Source: Micromonospora sp. AMSO31t
GTDB lineage: Bacteria > Actinomycetota > Actinomycetes > Mycobacteriales > Micromonosporaceae
Direction of reading: 5' to 3'
NCBI RefSeq assembly: GCF_008868175.1
Contig: NZ_WBKT01000030.1
Location: 1-49,124, forward strand
DNA: 49,124 nt
The notes beneath the pieces are model-generated. The model was not told where the DNA came from and did not search any database. It saw nothing but the letters and a program-made list of their open reading frames with translations. The translations under genes were made by a program, and so were the position numbers. This document shows positions 42,299 to 49,124 of this stretch, piece by piece (position 1 is the first letter of the stretch; the number at the start of each line of letters is the position of its first letter).

Positions 42299-43201
42299 AT
42301 GTCGACCGACGCCGTCCTGCGCGAGCTGCTCGTCCGGCAACTCGACCACTGGTTGCCCGCCGCGCTGCACCGTTCGCGGCGGGCCACCCTGGCCCTCGCG
42401 TACGCCGGGAGCGACGTCGGTGGCGCGGAGGCCGCGCTGCGGGTGGTGGCCGAGTTCGCCGACCGGCTGCGCGGCCGGCGGCTGACCGTGCTGGTGCTCG
42501 CCGAGGGTGGCGCGGAGCTGCCGGCCCGGCTGGGCGCGGCCGAGGCCGCCCTGCCGGCGGACGTCGCCGTGCACGTGGTGCCGGGCCGGCCGGACCGGCT
42601 GCCGGTGGCGCTCAAGGCGGCCGGCGCGGCGGGCGCCCCGCTGTTCACCGTGGTCGACGGCGGCGAGCCCGACCCGGCCCTGCTGGCCGCCGCCGCGTCC
42701 GGCCGGCCCGCCGAGGTGCTGCTGGTCACCGCGCCCGGCCGGTCGCTGCGCCCGGCGCTGACCGGGGCCGGTTTCCCGCTGGTCACCGAGGTCGAGCTGG
42801 TGCCGGCCGACGGCGGGCCGGGCCGCCTGTTCGGCTACGCGACCGGCTCCGACCGCGGCCTGGAGGCGGTCAAGGACGCGCTCTGGGCGGTCGACGAGTA
42901 CGCGGGGGTGCGCTACCGGGACCCGGCCGACCCGGCGGGGCGGCTGCTCGACATCAGCCTCGACCCGGAACCCGGCCCGCTGCGCCGGGAACTGCTGGCC
43001 GAACTCGCCCGCTCCGGCCCCCGTACGGTGACCGAGCTGCGCCGCTTCGCTGCCACCTCGACGGTCTACCGGGCCGCCGACGCCAACCGGGCGCTCGCCT
43101 CGCTGCTCGCCGCCGGCGCGGTGACCCGCGATCCGGAGCACGGCCGGCTCGGCGGCGACGTGCTGATCAGCGCCGGCCCGGCCGCTGGCTCATCTGCTTG
43201 A
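42299..43201 (+). CDS. Conserved hypothetical protein with C-terminal winged helix
   Basis: A 300-residue protein I do not recognise. The first 210 residues alternate strands and helices like a Rossmann-type fold (RATLALAYAGSDVGGAEAAL, LTVLVLAEGG, APLFTVVDGG, EVLLVTAPGRSL). The last 75 residues read as a winged helix (RTVTELRRFAATSTVYRAADANRALASLL, then RLGGDVLISAG). The layout resembles actinobacterial three-Cys-motif partner-like proteins, but that is not certain. Its last 35 bases overlap the convergent potassium-channel gene. Confidence 0.72.
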   Translation: MSTDAVLRELLVRQLDHWLPAALHRSRRATLALAYAGSDVGGAEAALRVVAEFADRLRGRRLTVLVLAEGGAELPARLGAAEAALPADVAVHVVPGRPDRLPVALKAAGAAGAPLFTVVDGGEPDPALLAAAASGRPAEVLLVTAPGRSLRPALTGAGFPLVTEVELVPADGGPGRLFGYATGSDRGLEAVKDALWAVDEYAGVRYRDPADPAGRLLDISLDPEPGPLRRELLAELARSGPRTVTELRRFAATSTVYRAADANRALASLLAAGAVTRDPEHGRLGGDVLISAGPAAGSSA

Positions 43202-43685
43202 CCACGATGGACGCGCCGGTGGCGATCACCCCGATGCTGAACACCATCTGCGCGCTGACCACCACCCGGGCGATCTGCCCCTCGGCGTTGACGTCGCCGT
43301 AGCCGACCGTGGTGAGCGTGGCCAGCGCGAAGTAGAGCGCGTCGATCCGGGTGCGCAGGCCGGTGAACTCGGCCGGGCGGCTGTTCGCCACCACGTAGTC
43401 GGCCAGGGCGAAGACCAGCAGCCCGGCGATCAGCGCGACGGCGAGCCGGATGAGCGCCCGGGTCTCCGCGTCGCCGGTGGGTTGGGTGGCGGCGAGCTGG
43501 CGGCGTACCTGGCCGGTGACCAGGAACGCGACCACGAGCACCAGGGCCAGGGTGCCGGCGGAGCGCAGGGCCAGCCGCAGGCCGTTCGGGTCGGCCTCGA
43601 CGGGGACCACGAAATAGGCGAGCAGCAGCAGCGCGACGGCCGCCGCGGCCCGCCGCCGCTCCCGCCGGAAGGACTGGTCCGCCAC
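43167..43685 (-). CDS. Two-pore-segment potassium channel family protein
   Basis: A 172-residue ion channel subunit. The helices include AAVALLLLAYFVVPV, LALVLVVAFLVTG and LAVALIAGLLVFALADYVV, followed by a pore loop with the K+ selectivity filter TTVGYGDV and a last helix MVFSIGVIATGASIVV. There is no cytosolic RCK domain. The GTG at 43685 starts a short basic tail (VADQSFRRERR). It overlaps the convergent gene by 35 bases. It probably gates K+ flux without nucleotide regulation. Confidence 0.85.
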   Translation of the reverse strand: MADQSFRRERRRAAAAVALLLLAYFVVPVEADPNGLRLALRSAGTLALVLVVAFLVTGQVRRQLAATQPTGDAETRALIRLAVALIAGLLVFALADYVVANSRPAEFTGLRTRIDALYFALATLTTVGYGDVNAEGQIARVVVSAQMVFSIGVIATGASIVVKQMSQRPGRR

Positions 43686-43794
43686 TCCGCGATTCTCCGT
43701 CGCGTCGGGGCTCCCGTCGGCCGAACGGGGAAGCCCGCCAACACGCCGAGCGGGGTGCCGGTGAACCACCGGCACCCCGCGCGACCTCGGGACG

Positions 43795-43974
43795 TCACGC
43801 CCGGGTCTTGTCCTGCTTCCAGGAGAGCGGCCCCGGGAGGTCCACGCGGTGGGCGCGGGACCGCGAGTTCCACGACCAACGGCCGATCTTGATGCTCCAG
43901 GAGGAGAAGCCGTTCTCGGTGAAGTTCAAGATCAGCGGGCCGTACTTCTGCCGCTTGCGGAACACGATGCCCAT
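43795..43974 (-). CDS. DUF4236-family small protein
   Basis: A 59-residue basic protein opening MGIVFRKRQKYGPLILNF, then TENGFSSWSIKIGRWSWNSRSR. This is the beta-hairpin pattern of DUF4236 proteins, whose function is unknown. The ATG has a GAGGAG ribosome site. The C-terminal part (AHRVDLPGPLSWKQDKTRA) is highly charged. It has its own upstream region with a possible stress-sigma promoter. Confidence 0.75.
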   Translation of the reverse strand: MGIVFRKRQKYGPLILNFTENGFSSWSIKIGRWSWNSRSRAHRVDLPGPLSWKQDKTRA

Positions 43975-44018
43975 CGTGGGCTCCTCTCGTCGTCCTCCCT
44001 GCGTCTGCGGCATCGAAC

Positions 44019-44044
44019 ATGCCCGAAACGACGGTTCGCGAAAC
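44019..44044 (-). promoter_or_regulatory. Possible stress-sigma promoter of the DUF4236 gene
   Basis: On the minus strand GTTTC (44040-44044), 15 bases and GGGCAT (44019-44024) resemble the SigB pattern with one deviation. Confidence 0.3.
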
Positions 44045-44075
44045 CCGGTCCGATCCGGTCTGGACGGTGCCCTTC

Positions 44076-44143
44076 CCACCCGTCACAATCTCTATCCAAC
44101 GGGTAGGTGTTAAGGGGCGGTAAATGCTGGTGGTGACGGGTGG
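44076..44143. repeat. Separated 11-base inverted repeat
   Basis: CCACCCGTCAC (44076-44086) and GTGACGGGTGG (44133-44143) are perfect complements 46 bases apart, in the region between the DUF4236 gene and the sulfur operon. Confidence 0.4.
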
Positions 44144-44184
44144 TAACAAAGCCAGCGATGCAAGTCTCAATACGTGGAAGGGCA

Positions 44185-44214
44185 TTGACCGGCGCGGAGA
44201 ACGGTCGGCAGCAT
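44185..44214 (+). promoter_or_regulatory. Promoter of the sulfur operon
   Basis: TTGACC (44185-44190), 18 bases and CAGCAT (44209-44214) predict a start at about 44221, the ATG of the leader peptide, which would then be leaderless. Confidence 0.48.
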
Positions 44215-44220
44215 GAGGTC

Positions 44221-44298
44221 ATGTCGCAGCGGGACGAGCTTCTCCTCACCGCTCGCGTGCACGTCGACCTGGTCCGGCACGCGAGCGCGCTCTGTTGA
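44221..44298 (+). CDS. HVDL-type leader peptide (25 aa) ending in Cys
   Basis: A tiny gene whose product contains LLLTARVHVDLVRHASALC before the stop. This is the conserved pattern of actinomycete leader peptides found ahead of sulfur-assimilation genes, where ribosome pausing at Cys codons is thought to control the downstream operon. The only Cys codon is the last sense codon, next to TGA. A promoter just upstream makes a leaderless peptide likely. The binding-protein gene of a sulfonate-type transporter follows after 141 bases that can form hairpins. Confidence 0.78.
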   Translation: MSQRDELLLTARVHVDLVRHASALC

Positions 44299-44343
44299 GC
44301 TGACCGCTTCCGGTCGTCGCATCTCCTCCGCTCGTCCGCTCCC

Positions 44344-44419
44344 GTCGCCGGCGCATCGTGGCCCGGCCGGCAGCGGCGTGCTCTCGCGCCCCTCGCGGGC
44401 CCTCGCCAGCGCATCGTGG
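44344..44419 (+). promoter_or_regulatory. Possible attenuator region with direct repeat
   Basis: TCGCCGGCGCATCGTGG (44345-44361) recurs with one change at 44403-44419. Between them GGCCCG (44360-44365) can pair with CGGGCC (44396-44401), with a smaller inner stem. Its place between leader peptide and operon suggests attenuation. Confidence 0.4.
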
Positions 44420-44439
44420 ACAGATCAGGAGTCCTCTCC

Positions 44440-45474
44440 ATGCCCTCGACCCGTCAGTCGCCGCGGCGTACCCTCGCCGCCGCCGTCACCCTGCTCGCCC
44501 TCACCGCCGCCGCGGGCTGCGGCGCCGACGCCGCCGCCGGCGGCCGGCAGGCCACCGAGCTGCGCTACCAGGGCTCGGCCGGCCAGGTGACCCTCCCCGA
44601 ACTCGCCGCCGACCTCGGCTACCTCGGCGACGTCAGGCTCAACTGGATCGGCAACGTCACCGGCGGCCCCGCCGACATCCAGGCCACCGCCACCGGGCAG
44701 ACCGACTTCGGCGGCGCCTTCAACGGCGCCATCGTCAAGCTCCGGGCCGCGAACGCGCCGATCACCGCCGTGGTCGCCTACTACGGCTCCGACGCGCAGA
44801 CCTTCCAGGGCTACTACGTCCTGCAGGACAGCCCGGTCCGCGGTCCCCGCGACCTGATCGGGAAGAAGGTCGGCATGAACACGCTCGGCGCGCACGCCGA
44901 GGCGGTGCTCAAGACCTGGCTGGCCCAGGGCGGGCTCACCCCCGCCGAGATCGCCGAGGTCGAACCGGTCGCGCTGCCCCCGGTCAACATCGAGCAGTCG
45001 CTGCGGCAGCACCAGATCGACGTGGCGGTGCTCGGCGGCGTCATCCGCGACAAGGCCGTCGCCGCCGGCGGCGTCCGCACCGTCTTCACCGACTACGAGC
45101 TGCTCGGCGCGTTCAGCGGGGGCAGCTACGTCTTCCGGGACGACTTCATCACGCGCAACCCGGAGGCCGTCCGGGCATTCGTCGGCGGGGTGGGCAAGGC
45201 CATCGAATGGGCCCGCACCCAGCCCCGGGAGACCGTCGTGGCCCGACTGGAGTCCATCATCGCCAAGCGCGGCCGCAACGAGGACCCGTCCCTGGTGCGG
45301 TACTGGAAGTCCAGCGGCGTCGCCGGCAAGGGCGGCCTGATCAGCGACCGCGAGTTCACCACCTGGGTCGACTGGCTGGCCGACTCCGGCGAGCTGAAGG
45401 GCGACCGGCCGAAGCCCGCCGACCTCTACACGAACCGGTTCAACGGATTCGGGGCCGCGGGGGGTGGCGCGTGA
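44440..45474 (+). CDS. ABC transporter substrate-binding lipoprotein (sulfonate/NitT type)
   Basis: A 344-residue SsuA/TauA-like binding protein. The signal peptide has a lipobox TAAAGC (Cys near residue 27). The mature part includes LRYQGSAGQVTLPELAADLGYL, IQATATGQTDFGGAFNGAIVKL and GPRDLIGKKVGMNTLGAHAEAVL, which are typical of this group. ATG 44440 has an AGGAG ribosome site. It is the first large gene of the operon and overlaps the damaged ATPase gene by GTGA. Sulfonates or another organosulfur compound are the likely cargo, because of the Cys leader peptide and the monooxygenase system downstream. Confidence 0.88.
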   Translation: MPSTRQSPRRTLAAAVTLLALTAAAGCGADAAAGGRQATELRYQGSAGQVTLPELAADLGYLGDVRLNWIGNVTGGPADIQATATGQTDFGGAFNGAIVKLRAANAPITAVVAYYGSDAQTFQGYYVLQDSPVRGPRDLIGKKVGMNTLGAHAEAVLKTWLAQGGLTPAEIAEVEPVALPPVNIEQSLRQHQIDVAVLGGVIRDKAVAAGGVRTVFTDYELLGAFSGGSYVFRDDFITRNPEAVRAFVGGVGKAIEWARTQPRETVVARLESIIAKRGRNEDPSLVRYWKSSGVAGKGGLISDREFTTWVDWLADSGELKGDRPKPADLYTNRFNGFGAAGGGA

Positions 45475-45834
45475 CCACCGACAAGATCCTCTTCGACCGG
45501 GTGACGAAGGTCTTCCCGGGCCGGCGGGGCAGCGGCGGCGCGGTCACCGCGCTCGACGAGCTGACCCTCGGCGTACGCCCCGGCGAGTTCCTGGTCGTCG
45601 TCGGCCCCAGCGGCTGCGGCAAGTCCACCCTGCTCGACCTGCTCGGTGGGCTCTCCGCCCCCTCCAGCGGGCAGGTGCTGGTCGACGGCCGCCCGGTCAG
45701 CGGGCCCGGCCTGGACCGGGGCATCGTCTTCCAGCAGTACGCGCTGCTGCCCTGGCGCACCGCCGCGGGCAACGTCGCGTTCGGACTGGAGGCCAAGGGC
45801 GTGCCGCGCGCCCGGCGCGCCGAGCTCATCGCCC
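45471..45834 (+). pseudogene. 5' fragment of an ABC transporter ATPase (SsuB/TauB type)
   Basis: About 121 residues of an ABC ATPase: ILFDRVTKVFPG, Walker A GPSGCGKST and the Q-loop FQQYALLPWRTAAGNV. The similarity stops after RARRAELIA. The signature LSGGQ, Walker B and switch His are all missing. The DNA runs directly into the 3' end of a permease gene in another frame. The open frame stays free of stops and in fact continues, in frame, into the monooxygenase gene at 46134, which would make a nonsense fusion. The fragment cannot be a working ATPase. Confidence 0.8.
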
Positions 45835-46122
45835 ACCCACCTGCGGCTGTTCCAGAAGGTGATCCTGCCGGCGGCCGTCCCGACCATCTTCACCGGCGTC
45901 CGGCTCGCCGGGGCGTACTCGATCCTCGTCCTGGTGGCGGCCGAGATGGTCGGCGCGAAGGCCGGGCTCGGCTACCTCATCAACTACGCGCAGTACAACT
46001 TCGCCATCCCCGACATGTACGCCGGGATCATCACGATCTCCGCCATCGGTCTGGTCGTCAACCAGCTCCTCGTCGCCGGGGAACGCCGCTTCTCCACCTG
46101 GCGCGTCGACGTCACCGCCTGA
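45835..46122 (+). pseudogene. 3' fragment of an ABC transporter permease (SsuC/TauC type)
   Basis: About 95 residues, read in a frame different from the ATPase fragment: HLRLFQKVILPAAVPTIFTG, then VRLAGAYSILVLVAAEMVGA, GLGYLINYAQYNF and a normal C-terminus. This is the last third of a BPD-type permease, beginning just at the docking loop. The start codon, the first helices and about 160 residues are missing. With the ATPase fragment, this marks one deletion of roughly 0.9 kb (inferred from usual gene lengths). Confidence 0.8.
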
Positions 46123-46133
46123 GAGGACCCCCC

Positions 46134-47468
46134 ATGTCCCGAACCCTGCACCTCAACGCGTTCCTGATGGGCGTCGGCCACCACGAGGCGGCCTGGCGGC
46201 ACCCGCGCACCGACCCGCGCCGGATCGCCGACGTCACGCCTTTCCAGGAGCTGGCCCGGATCGCCGAGCGCGGCACCCTCGACTCGGTGTTCCTCGCCGA
46301 CTCACTCGCCGTCGGCCCGGCCGTCCGGCACAACATCCAGGCCGTGTTCGAGCCGCTCACCCTGCTCGCCGCGCTGGCCACCGTCACCGAGCACATCGGC
46401 CTGATCGCCACGGCCTCCACCACCTACAACGAGCCGTTCAACCTGGCCCGCACGTTCGCCTCGCTGGACCACCTCAGCGGCGGCCGGGCCGGCTGGAACA
46501 TCGTCACCTCCGCGCAGGCCCGGGAGGCGCGCAACTTCAACCTCGACGACCATCCGGCGCACGCCGAGCGGTACCGCCGGGCCGCCGAGTTCGTCGACGT
46601 GGCGATCAAGCTCTGGGACAGCTGGGAGGACGACGCGCTGGTCCTCGACACCGCGGCCGGCGTCTTCGCCGACACCGACCGGGTGCACGAGATCGCCCAC
46701 GACGGCGAGCGGTTCCGGGTGCACGGGCCGCTGAACACCCCCCGCCCGCCGCAGGGCCGGCCCCTGCTGGTCCAGGCCGGCTCGTCCGCCGACGGCATCG
46801 CGTTCGCCGCCCGCTACGCCGAGGCCGTGTTCACCGCCCAGCAGACCCTCGCCGACGGGCAGGCCTTCCACACCGAGCTGCGGCGGGCGACCGCCGCGGC
46901 CGGCCGCGACCCCGACGGGGTGAAGGTGCTGCCGGGTATCGCGCCGGTGATCGGGGGTACCGAGGAAGAGGCCCGCGCCCTCGCCGACGAACTGGAGGCA
47001 CTGATCGTGCCCGAGCACGCCCTCGCCCAGCTCTCCGGCATGACCGGTCTCGATCTCACCGGCCTGCCGCTGGACGGGCCGCTGCCCGACCTGCCCGACG
47101 TCACCGCGGTGCAGTCGCACCAGAGCCGCTACCAGCTCGTCGTCGACCTGGCCCGGCGGGAGAAGCTCACCATCCGGCAGCTCATCGGCCGGCTCGGCGG
47201 CGGCCGCGGGCACCGCGTCGTCGCCGGCACCCCCGAGCAGATCGCCGACCAGATCGAGCTCTGGTTCACCCAGGGCGCCGCCGACGGCTTCAACGTCATG
47301 CCACCCCTGCTGCCCCACGGACTGGAGGCCTTCGTGGACCACGTCGTACCGCTGCTGCGCCGGCGCGGCCTGTTCCGGCACGAGTACGCCGGCCGGACCC
47401 TGCGCGAGCACTACGGCCTGCCCCGCCCGGCCAGCACCTGGGCCGACCGTGAGCTGGTGACCGCGTGA
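46134..47468 (+). CDS. NtaA/DmoA-type flavin-dependent monooxygenase (LLM class)
   Basis: A 444-residue luciferase-like monooxygenase of the NtaA/SnaA/DszA group. It opens LHLNAFLMGVGHHEAAWRHP, and LFLADSLA-like (SVFLADSLAVG), TYNEPFNLARTFASLDHLSGGRAGWNIVTS and EAVFTAQQTL are typical. These enzymes use reduced FMN from a separate reductase, which is encoded directly downstream with GTGA overlap. Members cleave C-S or C-N bonds in organosulfur compounds, chelators or sulfones. Here a sulfur-scavenging role is supported by the operon. ATG 46134 has GAGAGGA upstream. Confidence 0.9.
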   Translation: MSRTLHLNAFLMGVGHHEAAWRHPRTDPRRIADVTPFQELARIAERGTLDSVFLADSLAVGPAVRHNIQAVFEPLTLLAALATVTEHIGLIATASTTYNEPFNLARTFASLDHLSGGRAGWNIVTSAQAREARNFNLDDHPAHAERYRRAAEFVDVAIKLWDSWEDDALVLDTAAGVFADTDRVHEIAHDGERFRVHGPLNTPRPPQGRPLLVQAGSSADGIAFAARYAEAVFTAQQTLADGQAFHTELRRATAAAGRDPDGVKVLPGIAPVIGGTEEEARALADELEALIVPEHALAQLSGMTGLDLTGLPLDGPLPDLPDVTAVQSHQSRYQLVVDLARREKLTIRQLIGRLGGGRGHRVVAGTPEQIADQIELWFTQGAADGFNVMPPLLPHGLEAFVDHVVPLLRRRGLFRHEYAGRTLREHYGLPRPASTWADRELVTA

Positions 47469-48028
47469 CCACCGTGGACCGGCCCGCGGCCGGCACCGTC
47501 GAGCTGCGTCCGGTCGACAACGACACGTTCCGCGGCCTGCTGCGCCGGCAGGCGTCCACGGTCACCGTGGTCACCACCCCCGGCCTGCAGCCCGGCCGGC
47601 GCCTGCCGTCGCTGCCGCCGGCCGGCTTCACCGCCACCTCGTTCACCTCGGTGTCGCTCGACCCGCCGCTGGTCTCGTTCTGCCTCGGCCGCGAGTCGTC
47701 GAGCTGGCCGACCGTGGCCCACGCCGAGCACGTGGCCGTGCACCTGCTCGCCTCCGGCCAGCAGGAGGTCGCGAGGATCTTCGCGACCAGCGGCATCGAC
47801 CGGTTCGCCGCCCACCCCGGCTGGGCGACCGGGCCGTTCGGGGTGCCGCTGATCGGCGACGCCCTGGCCGTGCTGCTGTGCCGGGTGGTCCGCCGGATCG
47901 ACGCCGGCGACCACACGCTCGTGCTCGCCGAGCCCCTCGCGCTCGGCGCCGGGGAGGACGGCGACCCGCTCGTGCACCACCGCGGCGGGTACACCACCAC
48001 CCTCGGCGCCTGGCCGGAGACGTGGTGA
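47465..48028 (+). CDS. Flavin reductase family protein
   Basis: A 187-residue FMN-binding split-barrel protein: TFRGLLRRQASTVTVVTTPG, GFTATSFTSVSLDPPLVSFCLG and HVAVHLLASGQQEVARIFA are the usual landmarks. It should supply reduced FMN to the monooxygenase encoded just upstream. The GTG start overlaps the upstream stop (GTGA), and its own stop overlaps the nitroreductase start, so all three proteins are made from one message. Confidence 0.9.
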   Translation: MTTVDRPAAGTVELRPVDNDTFRGLLRRQASTVTVVTTPGLQPGRRLPSLPPAGFTATSFTSVSLDPPLVSFCLGRESSSWPTVAHAEHVAVHLLASGQQEVARIFATSGIDRFAAHPGWATGPFGVPLIGDALAVLLCRVVRRIDAGDHTLVLAEPLALGAGEDGDPLVHHRGGYTTTLGAWPETW

Positions 48029-48636
48029 GCGCACCGGCCACCGAGGTGCTCGCGCTGGACCGGGCCGCCCAGGACCTGCTGTTCCGGGCGGCCCGCACGG
48101 CCAACGCGTTCACCGACGAACCGGTCGACGAGGAGCAGGTCCGGGCCATCCACGACCTGGTCCGCAACGGCCCGACCGCGATGAACGCCCAGCCGCTGCG
48201 GGTGCTGCTGCTGCGCTCGGCGGCGGCCCGGGCCCGGCTGCTGCCGTACCTCAGCTCCGGCAACCGGGACAAGACGGCGGGCGCGCCGCTGACCGCGGTG
48301 CTCGCCGCCGACGTGGACTGGCACGACCGGCTGCCCGAGCTGTTCCCGCACCGGCCCGGCGCGCGCGACTGGTTCGCCGGCGACCCGGCCGGCCGGGAGG
48401 CCCAGGCCCGGCTCAACGCCGCGCTCCAGATCGGCTACCTGCTCGTCGGGGTACGCGCCGCCGGGCTGGCCGCCGGCCCGATGGCCGGGTTCGACGCCGC
48501 CGGGGTGGAGCGGGAGTTCTTCCCGGACGGCCGGCACCGGGTGCTGCTGCTCATGAACATCGGCCGGCCGGCGCCGGACGCCTGGCGGGAGCGGCTGCCC
48601 CGGCTCGACTACGCCGAGGTGGTCAGCACCCTCTGA
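48025..48636 (+). CDS. Nitroreductase family protein (RutE/HadB-like)
   Basis: A 203-residue FMN-dependent oxidoreductase of the small RutE-like group (malonic semialdehyde reductase type). Landmarks are ALDRAAQDLLFRAARTANAFTDEPV, LVRNGPTAMNAQPLRVLLL, ALQIGYLLVGVRAAGLAAGPM and FFPDGRHRVLLLMNIG. It may reduce an aldehyde or nitro/quinone product of the pathway; the exact substrate is unknown. It is coupled to the flavin reductase gene by GTGA and ends the operon. Confidence 0.87.
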   Translation: MSAPATEVLALDRAAQDLLFRAARTANAFTDEPVDEEQVRAIHDLVRNGPTAMNAQPLRVLLLRSAAARARLLPYLSSGNRDKTAGAPLTAVLAADVDWHDRLPELFPHRPGARDWFAGDPAGREAQARLNAALQIGYLLVGVRAAGLAAGPMAGFDAAGVEREFFPDGRHRVLLLMNIGRPAPDAWRERLPRLDYAEVVSTL

Positions 48637-48640
48637 GGGG

Positions 48641-49096
48641 TCAGCGGGGCTCCCAGGCGTCGGGGCGGGCGATCAGCTTGCGGACGTGGCCGGGGAGCTT
48701 CCCGCTGGCCATCTCGGCCAGGCTCACCTCGTCGACCACCTGCCGGACGGCGGCGCGGACGGCCACCCAGAGCCGGGGCAGGTTCTCCGCCGCGCCCTCG
48801 TACTGCGTCTCCTCGGGGCGCAGGCCGCGTACCCCGGCGAGGGGGCCGTCGACGGCGCGCAGGATCTGCCCGATGGTGATGTCGCGCGGCGGCCGGGCCA
48901 GGGTGTAGCCGCCCTCGGCGCCGCGCTGGGCCCGGACGATGCCGGCGCGGCGTAGGTCGGCCAGGACCGCTTCGAGGAACTTGCGGGGCATGTCCTGCTC
49001 GGCCGCGATGGCCTGGGTGGACACCAGGGTGGGGTACGCGGTGGCCAGGCTCAGAGCGGCCCGGACCGCGTAGTCGCCGCGCGCGGAGATCTGCAC
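48641..49096 (-). CDS. Rrf2-family transcriptional regulator
   Basis: A 151-residue winged-helix regulator. The opening MQISARGDYAVRAALSLA, TQAIAAEQDMPRKFLEAVLADLRRAGIVRAQRGAEGGYTLARP and ITIGQILRAVDGPLA are typical. There is no cysteine anywhere, so it cannot hold an iron-sulfur cluster as IscR does; it resembles the CymR-like branch that senses cysteine supply through partner proteins. It is convergent with the sulfur operon and could be its regulator. The GTG at 49096 appears leaderless, since only 28 bases remain before the window end and no ribosome site is seen. Confidence 0.87.
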   Translation of the reverse strand: MQISARGDYAVRAALSLATAYPTLVSTQAIAAEQDMPRKFLEAVLADLRRAGIVRAQRGAEGGYTLARPPRDITIGQILRAVDGPLAGVRGLRPEETQYEGAAENLPRLWVAVRAAVRQVVDEVSLAEMASGKLPGHVRKLIARPDAWEPR

Positions 49097-49124
49097 AGTG
49101 CCATCATGCCCGGCCGGCCGGGCA

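Noticed and set aside
44358..47468. A single 1036-codon frame spanning leader, ATPase fragment and monooxygenase
   Set aside because: Only the ATPase part and the monooxygenase make sense in this frame; the middle is a frame-shifted reading of the permease and the first part a shadow of the binding protein.

Overview
The window is about 49 kb of very GC-rich DNA with the look of a filamentous actinomycete chromosome. Many starts are GTG or TTG, ATGA/GTGA stop-start overlaps are common, several promoters imply leaderless mRNAs, and there are F420-type luciferase-like enzymes, a HelR-type RNA polymerase rescue ATPase, SpoOM and an ECF42 sigma factor. A member of the Micromonosporaceae is my best guess; this rests on family recall, not on a search. 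I see no rRNA, tRNA, insertion sequence, phage gene or CRISPR array.

Left part (1-9 kb): a PP2C phosphatase; a small HTH protein with its own operator, coupled to a Clp-N domain protein; a lipid kinase / BrkB pair; a two-domain PAP2 protein and an EEP hydrolase; then a minus-strand group of an LLM oxidoreductase, an alpha/beta hydrolase, a 39-residue membrane peptide and a GAP-family membrane protein.

Carbohydrate part (9-22 kb): a secreted GH5 mannanase with a CBM2, preceded by two identical operator-like sites. A MerR gene with a roughly 400-nt structured leader and an ECF42/DGPF pair follow. Then comes a galactoside locus: GH36 alpha-galactosidase, two ABC permeases and a Tat lipoprotein binding protein on the minus strand, and GH42 beta-galactosidase plus a DeoR-type regulator on the plus strand. 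The locus has no transporter ATPase, so it presumably borrows a shared one.

The unusual part (21.9-29.25 kb): three genes with visibly lower GC than their neighbours. A membrane protein is divergent from a 1574-residue protein that appears to carry STAS-like, GHKL ATPase, two phosphoribosyltransferase-like and a second GHKL region. That protein overlaps by ATGA a 624-residue protein with a response-regulator receiver and a kinase-like (APH-type) domain. I do not recognise this combination as a described system; it looks like an accessory signalling or conflict module.

Right part (29-49 kb): SpoOM, small membrane and low-complexity proteins, HelR, a LolA-like protein divergent from an OmpR-type two-component system, a membrane-bound hydrolase, a TPR/FN3-like membrane protein, a MarR/VOC divergent pair with a shared operator and two apparently leaderless promoters, a potassium channel and a DUF4236 protein. 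Last is a sulfur-acquisition operon (44.2-48.6 kb). It starts with a short HVDL-type leader peptide ending in Cys. It contains a binding protein, a flavin monooxygenase, a flavin reductase and a nitroreductase, and is followed by an Rrf2 regulator. Its ABC ATPase and permease genes are fused and broken by an apparent internal deletion.
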